Shown here: positions 52,538-61,201 of the stretch, one piece after another
Layout: every line of letters starts with the position of its first letter
Position numbering within the stretch: position 1 is the stretch's first letter
DNA from: Natronolimnobius sp. AArcel1
Lineage (GTDB): Archaea; Halobacteriota; Halobacteria; Halobacteriales; Natrialbaceae
NCBI RefSeq assembly: GCF_011043775.1
Contig: NZ_JAAKXY010000005.1
Span: 434,001 to 498,000 of the forward strand
Direction of reading: 5' to 3'
DNA: 64,000 bases
Position numbers and translations under genes: made by a program
Notes under the pieces: generated by a model
The model's input: only the letters and a program-made list of their open reading frames with translations
Told to the model about the DNA's origin: nothing
The model's database searches: none

Positions 52538-52621
52538 TATAGTAGCCACTGAACGTCAGTGCACACCCAATCGCACGAGGGCTGTGCGATTGGTGTGTAA
52601 ACAGTTTCAGTTGTTACTATA
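52538..52621. repeat. 84-bp imperfect palindromic repeat, copy 3
   Basis: Same orientation as copy 1 and same length. It has TATAGTAGCCACTGAACG at the left, TTCAGTTGTTACTATA at the right, and perfectly paired inner arms CCAATCGCAC/GTGCGATTGG. It lies between the duplicated winged-helix genes. Confidence 0.85.
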
Positions 52622-52690
52622 GGTATATCGCGAAAACCTGAACACCGCGGAGGGTACCAAGAATCCTCGTATCGACTCCGTCGTCAGTGA

Positions 52691-53290
52691 TTAGTGATGA
52701 GAAACTTCCGGCGGCGGCCCTTCGACACCGAGTCGATTGTGCCGGTCTCGATACATGTTAACAACGCCCGTCAGCATAATCACCGCCGAAATGAGAATCG
52801 CCCAAAGGTAGCCAGAAACGAGTCCGAACGGAAGGAGGCCACCCCATCCAAGAAGCGCACTGCCACCAAGCAGTGCCGCGGTTCCTGTATAGAAGACACT
52901 CCACGGAACATCATCACTTGAGACAACATCCATGTAGACAGTTAGCCTCTTGAGGTCGTCCGTAGGCTTGACAACTGTCTGGCGCGTATCGTACGTGATG
53001 AGTCCGTACCGATCCAACTTCGGTAGATGTGCCTGATGCAGAGCCGTGTAGACGCGCTTTCGCTGCTGTGGCGTTACCGCTTGCCTCGGGACATTGTTTT
53101 CCCATGCGGCAACTTGTTCTGAAAGCGGGCGAAGCGAGACCGGCCCGCCATGTTGAATCAAATAGTGGACTGTAAAGCGCCGTCGCTGATTCCCCAGAAC
53201 CTGATAGGCTATTTCGCGGTCACTCTCCGTTTCGTCTGACTGCCCCCCGGCAACAGCTGCGTGTTGTGGTCGTCCTTTTGTGAGACTCAT
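52691..53290 (-). CDS. Winged-helix protein with membrane helices (DUF7344-like)
   Basis: 199 residues, paralogue of the gene at 51837: VLGNQRRRFTVHYLIQ, QQRKRVYTALHQAHLPKLDRYGLITYD, then RQTVVKPTDDLKRLTVYMDVV and two membrane helices, closing with GPPPEVS. The two proteins differ mainly in the linker and helices. A membrane-bound transcription factor is inferred from the layout; targets are unknown. An 84-bp palindromic repeat lies downstream of it, between the two copies. Confidence 0.87.
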   Translation of the reverse strand: MSLTKGRPQHAAVAGGQSDETESDREIAYQVLGNQRRRFTVHYLIQHGGPVSLRPLSEQVAAWENNVPRQAVTPQQRKRVYTALHQAHLPKLDRYGLITYDTRQTVVKPTDDLKRLTVYMDVVSSDDVPWSVFYTGTAALLGGSALLGWGGLLPFGLVSGYLWAILISAVIMLTGVVNMYRDRHNRLGVEGPPPEVSHH

Positions 53291-53755
53291 GCTATCACCC
53301 CCACCCGAATTATGCCTGTCCAGCGAATTGACCCGCCAGCGCTGACTCGAGTCGTTCCACTGAGATGGATAATCTGATCAATTGTCGAGTCATAGTAGTT
53401 CCACAGTCCAGAGTGGCCCACTGATTAATATGTACGCGAGGTACCTCCGATTGGCTGTTGGGTTGTATTGTCATCAGATAATACTCCCTTCGGTGGGAAT
53501 TAATTAATAGTTCTGAGCAACCAGTTATGGTATTTTTTCTGACGGGAGGATTGGCAGGTTGGAAGCGAGAGAAGTGAGTATTTATAGAGATGTTTATTTA
53601 AAAATGTATATGGTTCGGGGACGAACCGCTCAATTCATCGGGATGACTACGCCGCTCAGCCGCCTCGAGAACGGAGAAGAGTGGACAAAACTGTGTGTCC
53701 AAGTCCCGTTCTGTTGGACGGGTTCCCACCACACCCGCAATTTTGAACAGTGAAA
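53291..53755. other. Intergenic, AT-rich, no gene recognised
   Basis: About 465 bases upstream of the last winged-helix gene. The section 53440-53640 is AT-rich. A 64-codon plus-strand frame at 53559 has no recognisable product. It must hold the promoter of the 52691 gene. Confidence 0.45.
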
Positions 53756-53902
53756 TTAAAGATTGTTCTCTCCTGCTGCACTACCTTCTTTGAGTTCAGA
53801 ATACGTGGAACACGATGGACAGCCATGTACCTCTCCATCAATGCCATAAACTCGAACAAAATCCGACGTCACGTGACTACCACACTCGGCACATTCAGGC
53901 AT
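53756..53902 (-). CDS. Small four-cysteine zinc-finger protein (DUF7563-like)
   Basis: 48 residues. CAEC near the start and CPSC at residues 28-31 form a compact zinc-binding site. The order MPECxxCGxHV...GEVHGCPSC matches, from memory, the haloarchaeal family DUF7563. Function is unknown; short zinc fingers of this type are proposed to bind nucleic acid or protein. Confidence 0.78.
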   Translation of the reverse strand: MPECAECGSHVTSDFVRVYGIDGEVHGCPSCSTYSELKEGSAAGENNL

Positions 53903-53975
53903 TGTCCAAGTCAATGAAGTAATAGAATATAAATTCTAGTGAGAGAGTTTGTTCTCAATATCTGTACGGGTGTTC

Positions 53976-54092
53976 TCATTCCCAGTTATCAACTGGGTCG
54001 TACTCTTCTACTGTTGTGCCCCCATTTTTCGCTAACATGGCGATTAATAGAGTGATTACAGTAAGCACAACAAGGATGGTAAGCCGTCTCAT
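53976..54092 (-). CDS. 38-residue membrane peptide
   Basis: 38 codons: RRL start, one hydrophobic helix (LTILVVLTVITLLIAML) and a short acidic tail ending DPVDNWE. The basic-hydrophobic-acidic layout is typical of small haloarchaeal membrane proteins and is hard to get by chance, but there is no family match and no ribosome-binding site. Confidence 0.45.
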   Translation of the reverse strand: MRRLTILVVLTVITLLIAMLAKNGGTTVEEYDPVDNWE

Positions 54093-54306
54093 TGCAGTTC
54101 AATGGTTGATTCTCCAACCTATAAAAATAAATTGGTATTTTCTCCATGAACAATGAACATAGTGCGATGATTCTCTGATTTCATGAGATGTTCTGTAGTA
54201 TTCCGTAATCCATGGGGAGACCGAATTGAGTTATTTGATTTTCGCACATCATTTCCGATAGGTGAACTGAGCAGAGATCGGAATCCGCAGAGATGTGTAA
54301 TTTGGG

Positions 54307-56094
54307 CTACTCGACGGTAACGCTTTTTGCGAGATTCCGAGGTTTATCGATTGAGCGATCCAACTGATTGGCAACCCAATACGAAACCAACTGCAACTGG
54401 ACATTAGCCAGAATGGGTGTTAGATAGGGTCCAGCATCAGGAACCGCGAGTACATGCGATGCGTATTGACCAACCGCTTCTGGTGAATCAGTCACAGCGA
54501 TTACAGGGGCACCGCGGGCCTCGACTTCTTTGATGTTGCCAATTGTCTTGGCTGCATCTGTGCCAGTGACCACTGCAAAGACTGGCGTGCGCTCAGTGAC
54601 GAGCGCAAGTGGGCCATGTTTGAGTTCACCAGCTGCAAAGCCCTCAGCATGCTTATAGGTGATCTCTTTCATTTTGAGTGCTCCCTCGAGAGCGACTGGT
54701 GCATTGTAGCCCCGGCCGATGAAAAAGTATGCATCGGCGTCGACGAACTCGGTAGCAACTGCCTGAGCCGTTGACTCGTCGAGGACGTGTTGCAGTTTGT
54801 CAGGGAGCCCACGGAGATCTTTGATCAGCGTTGGTGAGTCCCCATTTGACAGCACACCAGAGAGCATGGCGAGAGCAGCTTGCTGACTCACGAACGTTTT
54901 GGTTGCGGCGACGCCGATCTCTGGACCGGCCCGAATATACATCACATGGTCACACTCGCGTGCAGCAGAACTACCGACAACGTTCGTGAGCGCAAGCGTC
55001 GTTGCACCAGCCTGATTCGCGGCTCGAAGCGCACTCATCGTATCGGCAGTTTCACCGCTTTGTGTGACTCCAACAACAAGAGTCTCATCAGTAATCGGGA
55101 TCGAGCGCGCATCGTACTCGCTGGCAAGGAAACACTGTGCGGAGCGCCCATTCTCACGGAGCAAACGGGCGCCATACAATGCTGCGTGATAAGAGGTGCC
55201 ACACGCGACAAACTGGATTGGACCGGTGGACTCGAGCGAAGATAGTTCGTCAACAGTTATTGTGTTCTCGAGTTCTGAGACACGCTCACGAAGACACTTA
55301 CGGAGTGCAGTTGGTTGTTCGTGGATCTCTTTGAGCATGTAGTGATCGTAGCCTGATTTTCCGGCGTCCTCAGGATCCCAATCGACAGTGTCAATTGCCG
55401 TGTCGATGACTGCTCCCTGTTCGTCCGTGACGACGATTCCAGACGGGCTAACTCGTGCAAACTGTCCATCCTCGAGATAGATTACCCGGTCTGTGTACTC
55501 GAGAAATGCAGGGACATCACTGGCAAGATAGTGTCCGTCGTCACCGACGCCAAGGACGAGTGGAGACTCATTGCGTGCTACGTAGATGGTCTCATCGGCC
55601 TGAAACACCGCTGCAACTGCATAGCTCCCCTCGAGGCGGTCAACAGCCTGTCGAAATGCCTGGTCAGGAGTAGCACCGTTCTCGAGCGCTGATTCGATTA
55701 AATGTGGGATAACTTCAGTATCAGTATCGCTTTCGAACTCATGGCCGGCCGTCGAAAGTTCTGTCCGAAGTGCTTGGTAGTTCTCGATGATCCCATTGTG
55801 GACAACGGCAACACGTGACTCACAATCGGTGTGTGGGTGGGCGTTTTCGTCCGAGGGTGGACCATGCGTACTCCAGCGGGTGTGACCAATCCCAGCAAGC
55901 CCATCGTGGTTACTTGCTGGCACTTCGGCTTCCAGTCCCGAAACATCACCCTCGCGCTTGTGGACGGCTAATGAGCCATTTGAAATGGCAAAACCTGCAG
56001 AGTCATAGCCACGGTACTCGAGTCCAGAAAGGCCCGTTAACAGTACTTCTTGGACATCGTTGCCGGTACCGGAGTAACCAATAATCCCACACAT
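54307..56094 (-). CDS. glmS: Glutamine-fructose-6-phosphate aminotransferase (isomerizing)
   Basis: 595 residues. The N-terminal glutaminase domain (about 1-220) begins MCGIIGYSG with Cys2 as nucleophile. Two SIS sugar-isomerase domains (about 275-410 and 445-585) follow, with VACGTSYHAALYGA and the C-terminal NLAKSVTVE closing motif. It makes glucosamine-6-phosphate from fructose-6-phosphate and glutamine, the entry to UDP-GlcNAc for surface glycans. Its start shares one base with the upstream nucleotidyltransferase stop, so the two form one operon. The length is normal. Confidence 0.97.
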   Translation of the reverse strand: MCGIIGYSGTGNDVQEVLLTGLSGLEYRGYDSAGFAISNGSLAVHKREGDVSGLEAEVPASNHDGLAGIGHTRWSTHGPPSDENAHPHTDCESRVAVVHNGIIENYQALRTELSTAGHEFESDTDTEVIPHLIESALENGATPDQAFRQAVDRLEGSYAVAAVFQADETIYVARNESPLVLGVGDDGHYLASDVPAFLEYTDRVIYLEDGQFARVSPSGIVVTDEQGAVIDTAIDTVDWDPEDAGKSGYDHYMLKEIHEQPTALRKCLRERVSELENTITVDELSSLESTGPIQFVACGTSYHAALYGARLLRENGRSAQCFLASEYDARSIPITDETLVVGVTQSGETADTMSALRAANQAGATTLALTNVVGSSAARECDHVMYIRAGPEIGVAATKTFVSQQAALAMLSGVLSNGDSPTLIKDLRGLPDKLQHVLDESTAQAVATEFVDADAYFFIGRGYNAPVALEGALKMKEITYKHAEGFAAGELKHGPLALVTERTPVFAVVTGTDAAKTIGNIKEVEARGAPVIAVTDSPEAVGQYASHVLAVPDAGPYLTPILANVQLQLVSYWVANQLDRSIDKPRNLAKSVTVE

Positions 56095-57275
56095 TATGAT
56101 CGCACCTCCGTTCCGTCCGACACCGTTCCACGGACTGTTGCTCCGGCTTCGATGACTGTCTCTGAGCCGACGACAGTGCCTGGAACGTACGTGCTCCCAC
56201 CACGGTCTTCAACGCGGTCACTGAGCAATGCGCCCAATTGCTCGCCCTCAAAGACTTGATTACCAACACGAACATCACCAGGGCCGCCAGGAATTGTTGT
56301 TCCGGGGCCAATAGTGACGCCAAGACCAGTGACACAGTCGACGACGGTTGCCCCAGACTCAACTCGCGTATCAGCATCAAGGACGCTCCGCTCGACAACA
56401 GCATTCGATCCTACTGTTGTGTTCTCACCAAGGCAGGTGTAGGGACCGACGACAGCGTTAGCACCAATTTCACAATCGGAGGCAATAACGACCGGCTCGC
56501 GGACAATAGCTGAGTCATGAACTGTCGTCGACTCAGCAACTGACGTATTACCATGTGTCTCGAGAAGGCCCGACTCGAGTAACTCAAATGAGATATCAAG
56601 CAAATCCCACGGATATGTTGCATCAACCCAGGTGCCAGCAGACCGTGTTGCACCAATCGCTCCATCGGTACACAGTTCACTAATCGCATCCGTCAATGAA
56701 TATTCACCAGCTTGTGGCTCTGCGTCGTATATTGCATCGAATATCGCGGGCTCGAACGCATAGACACCTGCATTGAGCCGATACGTTCGATCATCCTGTG
56801 GGTTCTCAACAATTTCTGTGACAGTGCCGTCTTCGACGATCACACCGCCATATGAGCCAATCTCAACTCGATTGAGAACGCCGAGTGTTCCAACAGTATC
56901 ACCGGTGTGGGACGCAAGTACATCAGCGATGATTGGACTCTCAACGAACTGATCACCATTGACAACAAGGACAGCCTCGTCTACTTCGGATTCAGCAGCC
57001 AGTAACGCGTGTCCACTTCCAAGTTGTTGCTCCTGAACGACGTACGTTAGCGGTACGTTCCGATACGTTGAGCCGAAATGCGCTTGGACACGGTTGCGCT
57101 TGTACCCGACAACAACTGTAATGTCAGTGATTCCTGCGTCGATGAGTTGATCAAAGACGTGCTCGAGAATTGGCGTCGTTGCCGCAGGTAACAACGGCTT
57201 TGGCCGATTGCTTGTCAACGGACGGACTCGAGATCCCTCACCCCCAGCAAGAACGACAGCAGAGGATATTCCCAT
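56094..57275 (-). CDS. Sugar-1-phosphate nucleotidyltransferase (GlmU/RmlA-like)
   Basis: 393 residues. The nucleotidyltransferase domain (about 1-230) has the nucleotide-binding LAGGEGSRVRPLT motif and KPLLP. A left-handed beta-helix domain with hexapeptide repeats (about 240-393) follows, as in UDP-GlcNAc pyrophosphorylase/acetyltransferase enzymes. It probably activates glucosamine- or N-acetylglucosamine-1-phosphate to the UDP sugar. Overlap with glmS supports this role. Specificity for glucose-1-phosphate cannot be excluded. The ATG at 57275 begins right at the domain; a GTG-like extension upstream is not needed. Confidence 0.92.
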   Translation of the reverse strand: MGISSAVVLAGGEGSRVRPLTSNRPKPLLPAATTPILEHVFDQLIDAGITDITVVVGYKRNRVQAHFGSTYRNVPLTYVVQEQQLGSGHALLAAESEVDEAVLVVNGDQFVESPIIADVLASHTGDTVGTLGVLNRVEIGSYGGVIVEDGTVTEIVENPQDDRTYRLNAGVYAFEPAIFDAIYDAEPQAGEYSLTDAISELCTDGAIGATRSAGTWVDATYPWDLLDISFELLESGLLETHGNTSVAESTTVHDSAIVREPVVIASDCEIGANAVVGPYTCLGENTTVGSNAVVERSVLDADTRVESGATVVDCVTGLGVTIGPGTTIPGGPGDVRVGNQVFEGEQLGALLSDRVEDRGGSTYVPGTVVGSETVIEAGATVRGTVSDGTEVRS

Positions 57276-57399
57276 ACACAATGGAGAAGGTGACAAGCAT
57301 ATAGTAGTATTGTTTCGGGAAACAATAGCGCATGTACAGGAGTGGATCGTAGCACGAGCGTCATACTTCCTGATTTAAATGGAAATTTCTATCTTTCTT

Positions 57400-57770
57400 C
57401 GAGGAGAGAATCCCGTCGTTTACGACGGGCGTGAATCCGACAACGCCCCTACAACTCACGTTCAGCAACAATACTGATATTTAAGTGGGAACGTCTCGTA
57501 GCATGACGTACACCGAGGCGGCATGACCGCCCACCTAATCGGACAATATCGGGACTCCGAGACCCAGAACGTTCGAGACACCCTCTCGAACCGCTGTGGT
57601 GTCTCGGTTACAAGATAACTCCAAGTCCCCCTACCTGGGATAGGAGTAACGGCGGTGTGGCCCCGCCAGCGGCCCGTCATGCCGACAGGTCGTCAACCAG
57701 CAAATATCCCAACCCAGCGGTGCGGTGCCGTGGGAAGCCTCGCTGTTTACGGCGAGGAGGAGGTCACAGC
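57400..57770 (+). mobile_element. IS200/IS605-derived remnant with two right-end hairpins
   Basis: Two perfect or near-perfect hairpins with TTTA loops lie in the same orientation: CCCGTCG/CGACGGG (57412-57429) and CCTCGCTG/CGGCGAGG (57738-57757). The second is followed by GAGGAGGTCAC, as at right ends of IS1341-type elements, and the first by GCGTGAATCCGAC. No transposase frame is left between them. The remnant abuts the 3' end of the DUF1616 gene, so an omega-RNA-like transcript from it would run antisense into that gene. A further hairpin-rich stretch (57480-57700) has no coding. Confidence 0.6.
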
Positions 57771-57777
57771 CAGCAAT

Positions 57778-58914
57778 TCATTCTTCAACGTCGACCCAAA
57801 GGTGAACGTGATAGTCTGTAGTCTCCATGGAGACATCCTCGGGAATGTCATCTGGGTAGAGAAGCCAAACCAGTCGAATATCTTCGCCCGTCATCGTCGG
57901 CTCAACGTCGTGTGAATGATGCCACGTTTCGTTGTGTGCAAGTTGTGTTTCGAAGCGCTCGAGTTCGCGTTGTTCGTCCACGACCGTTTCATTACCGTCT
58001 TGACTTACTTGCTGTTCGACCAGTACAACAGAGTAATCAACCGTGCGGTGTTCGTTGTTATCAACACCAACGACAAGCTCTTCTGACTCTCCTTGCGTAA
58101 ATTCAGTGGGGTAGTTATCTGCGACGTACTCGCCATCATCGTCTTCAGACAGGATGTAGACGGCAGAAAATTGTTCTCCGTCCGGTGGAACCATAACTGC
58201 AAATGTGACGCTACCGGCAGCGAGTAAAATCGACGCAATCAACAAGATGTTCAACAGTGCGTCGCCCCGACTGTCTGGTTCCAACAATTCTGATCGGCCT
58301 GTGGCGTACCACGATTTATACGGAACACGAAAGCGCTGATCAGCGGGAAGATTCCACCGACGAACGGCCGCAATCACGGTGGCAAGAACCGTAAAGAGAC
58401 TCACAGTGATCATAATCGGGACCAACCGAATCCCCCACGGCGTGAAGTTCAATATGAGTCCCAAAAGCGGGGTGATCGCAATACTGAGCCCGAACGAGAG
58501 TGCAACGCGTTCGATGCCATCAATACCGGACCGGCCAAGCCCATGTTGTAACAGACCCGTCTCGTCAGTATTGTCGTCTGCAGTCGACGACGAACTCGAA
58601 CCCCAGTCAGTCTCTGAACCCCAGGTTGAATCTGGTGCTGCCTCAGAGTCGGAGTCACTGTCTGTATCAGTATCAGAATCTGTGTCTGTAGGTGAGTCGC
58701 CCTCTTCCGGAAACAGCGCGGCTATGAACGCATAGCCAGGGATAAACAGTACAAAGACCAGTCCGAGTGGAATTCGAAGTGAGGTCTCGCTGATGACCGG
58801 CGCAAGGACCGCGACGTTGGTGAGCGCGACAAAGATGAGAACCACAGCGAGATCGGCAGGGAGCGTTCGGACTGGACGTGGAAGCAATGCCAGCAGTGAA
58901 CGCAACTCGGTCAT
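57778..58914 (-). CDS. DUF1616 membrane protein with acidic linker
   Basis: 378 residues. Two N-terminal membrane helices (about 20-70) are followed by a Ser/Thr/Asp-rich low-complexity linker (DSDTDTDSDSDSEA region, about 75-125). More helices and a C-terminal extracellular beta-rich domain follow (about 240-378), with segments such as YAVFVAV-like strands. The order matches DUF1616 proteins, envelope-associated and of unknown function. It is divided from the DUF4129-like gene by 40 bases on the same strand and may be an operon partner. The linker is encoded by a repetitive DNA tract that could vary in length. Confidence 0.85.
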   Translation of the reverse strand: MTELRSLLALLPRPVRTLPADLAVVLIFVALTNVAVLAPVISETSLRIPLGLVFVLFIPGYAFIAALFPEEGDSPTDTDSDTDTDSDSDSEAAPDSTWGSETDWGSSSSSTADDNTDETGLLQHGLGRSGIDGIERVALSFGLSIAITPLLGLILNFTPWGIRLVPIMITVSLFTVLATVIAAVRRWNLPADQRFRVPYKSWYATGRSELLEPDSRGDALLNILLIASILLAAGSVTFAVMVPPDGEQFSAVYILSEDDDGEYVADNYPTEFTQGESEELVVGVDNNEHRTVDYSVVLVEQQVSQDGNETVVDEQRELERFETQLAHNETWHHSHDVEPTMTGEDIRLVWLLYPDDIPEDVSMETTDYHVHLWVDVEE

Positions 58915-58954
58915 TCGAACCTACGTAGCGACGACGATAATAAAAACCAACCGG

Positions 58955-61192
58955 TCATCGGCTGTCGGTGTCGTCATCTGCACACAGTTGCTGTGCGTTC
59001 TCGAGAATCGTTTCTGCCTCTGTTTGTGAGATACCAGCCGTATCGAAAGTCGCCATCTCGTAGCCTTCTGTGATGGTACGGAGTGAATCAGCCATTGAGG
59101 TTGTCGCCGTCTGTTGTTGGAACGCACGATAGAACTCCCAGTGGGTGTAGCTGGCTGTGTTAGCCGAGCGAAGTTGGGGCTCGAGTGTATGGCGCACTGC
59201 TGTATAGCAGGTTCTGACGGCTGCATCTGCCTCGCCATTAGTCAGACGGCCAGTTGCTTCCTCGAATAAGACCTCTGTGAGCGATGGAGCGGATGGCTCG
59301 GAGACAGCCACTGTCTCAGAGGTTGCGTGGTTACCAGGAGGGATGGAGTCGTTCGAACTATCACTAGAGGTGCCAGGCGAGCCTCGAGATCGATACCAGT
59401 AAAGACCACCACCGGCACCGACAACTGCAAACACACCCATCGCAACCGCGATCCAGAGCCATGGGATCCCTGTAGAGTCACCAGCAAGCGAAAGCGTAGT
59501 TGTTTCGCTGGCGTCTCCAATATTCGTATCCGCATCGGTATACGTCGCAGTGAGTTCAGCATCCGATGGCGTGTCTGCAGGAATCGAAAGAGTGCTACCG
59601 AACGAACCGTCTTCTGCGGTCGTCACTGTCTCAAGCGTTGTTCCATCAAGAGCAAACGCGACAGATTCACCACCGAGTCCGTCACCAACAGCGGTAAGCG
59701 ATCCATTGACAGTGAGTTCATTTTCATCCGCATCACTGTCGGTCACATCGATGGTGAGATCTGGATCGGTCTCTTCGACCGTCACAGTCGTCTCGGCCGT
59801 CACGGGCTCGAGTGCACTGTCTTCGAACGGAAGCGAAACCCTCAGAGGCTGTTCGCCTGCACTGACACCCGCCGGGAGAGTCGGTTCGCCATCCAGATAC
59901 AAAGATCCAGACTCCAATGAACCCGTCCCAAGATCTGTCTCAGCAATCGAGACCGCAAGTGGAACGTCATCGATTTCGTGGCCATCAGCCTGTAACTCGA
60001 CCTCGAGTGAGACAGCCTCGTTGTACGCGACCGTCTCAGGTTCAACAGATGTGATCGAAATAGTTGGTTCGACCTGGTCAACATCGGCTGTAATGGTCGT
60101 TTCAGAGTCAAGGTGTGTCGACTCGTCATCAGGGATGTACTGAATATCGATATCAGTCGTCCCGGCAGCAATGGAAATCGGTCGGTATGTGAACTCGAAC
60201 GAACCAGTTTGATCCGTATCTACCTCGAGTAACTGATTGCCAACATTGAGTTGGATCGTTTCATTGGCAACCGGAGTCCCATCATCTGTGGTTACCTCAC
60301 CAGTTGCGACAAGTGGATCAGTAAATGATACTGTCTCTGATTCAGTCGACGTAATCTCGATAGTCGTCTGTTCAAACTCAGAGTCACGGATTTGGTCCTG
60401 ATCTGTTTGAACTGATTGATTCGTCGAGTTAATCGCTTCCGTCGAACTATCGACATCAGCATCGGTTGCTTCGCCTATCGCATCGTAGTGGTTACGGACT
60501 GTCTGGCTCGTATCACTGATATCACCAGCTAATGATTCGAGCTCGCGTGCGAGTTCGCGCGCTCGATCGTCATCACCGTCATCACGAGCCTCCTGATATT
60601 CCTCTTGTGTCTCGTTGTACTCCGAAATCGTCGCAGAGAGGTTTTGCTGATCCTGTTGTGCCTGCTCATAGGCCGATGGTTCGTCATCATCAGTCTCACC
60701 GGAAACAGAGACGTACTGTTCAAGGCGCTCGTCAAATTCATCGCCGAGATATTCGCTTGCAGCATCATACTGACCGTCGCTAATCTCTGCTGCACTCTCT
60801 TCGAGTTGTTCAGAAAGCCAGCCAGAGAGCCACTCCTCAAGTTCCTCGTCATCTGCATCCTCACTGTACGTCTCTGGATTCTGGTGGCGAACCGTTTCGT
60901 TATCGTCGTCTGCCTGCTGTGTCGTACCGGAAACGACAGATGTAACCACTGGATCAGACGAATAGAGTGACTCTGAGTGGCCCGAATCCGTCGTCATAGG
61001 TGAGGCCGACGCACCGAAAGCGACCCCTGTCGTGGCCACGAGCAGACAGCAAATCAAAGCCAGGAGGGCAATCGTCCGACCAGCAGCGAATGTCACAGTA
61101 GCCGAATGTGAACCAGACCGCAAAAATCTGTCTTCTCGCAATGCCCGATTCGGAGCTACCGAACCAGTACCTTCAACAGGGGGCCCGCGCAT
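58955..61192 (-). CDS. Exported beta-rich protein with C-terminal DUF4129-like domain
   Basis: 745 residues from the ATG at 61192; a GTG at 61096 (VTFAAGRTIALLALICCLL) is an alternative start that keeps a signal-like helix and leaves room for divergent promoters. The protein has an N-terminal signal helix, a coiled-coil-prone acidic region (about 80-280), repeated Ig-like beta domains (about 290-590), one membrane helix near residue 610 and a cytoplasmic helical domain with ATGRLTNGEADAAVRTCYTAVRHTL. The last domain is of the DUF4129 kind found with DUF58 and transglutaminase genes. Envelope function is inferred. Confidence 0.82.
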   Translation of the reverse strand: MRGPPVEGTGSVAPNRALREDRFLRSGSHSATVTFAAGRTIALLALICCLLVATTGVAFGASASPMTTDSGHSESLYSSDPVVTSVVSGTTQQADDDNETVRHQNPETYSEDADDEELEEWLSGWLSEQLEESAAEISDGQYDAASEYLGDEFDERLEQYVSVSGETDDDEPSAYEQAQQDQQNLSATISEYNETQEEYQEARDDGDDDRARELARELESLAGDISDTSQTVRNHYDAIGEATDADVDSSTEAINSTNQSVQTDQDQIRDSEFEQTTIEITSTESETVSFTDPLVATGEVTTDDGTPVANETIQLNVGNQLLEVDTDQTGSFEFTYRPISIAAGTTDIDIQYIPDDESTHLDSETTITADVDQVEPTISITSVEPETVAYNEAVSLEVELQADGHEIDDVPLAVSIAETDLGTGSLESGSLYLDGEPTLPAGVSAGEQPLRVSLPFEDSALEPVTAETTVTVEETDPDLTIDVTDSDADENELTVNGSLTAVGDGLGGESVAFALDGTTLETVTTAEDGSFGSTLSIPADTPSDAELTATYTDADTNIGDASETTTLSLAGDSTGIPWLWIAVAMGVFAVVGAGGGLYWYRSRGSPGTSSDSSNDSIPPGNHATSETVAVSEPSAPSLTEVLFEEATGRLTNGEADAAVRTCYTAVRHTLEPQLRSANTASYTHWEFYRAFQQQTATTSMADSLRTITEGYEMATFDTAGISQTEAETILENAQQLCADDDTDSR

Positions 61193-61201
61193 CGAACGAA
61201 T

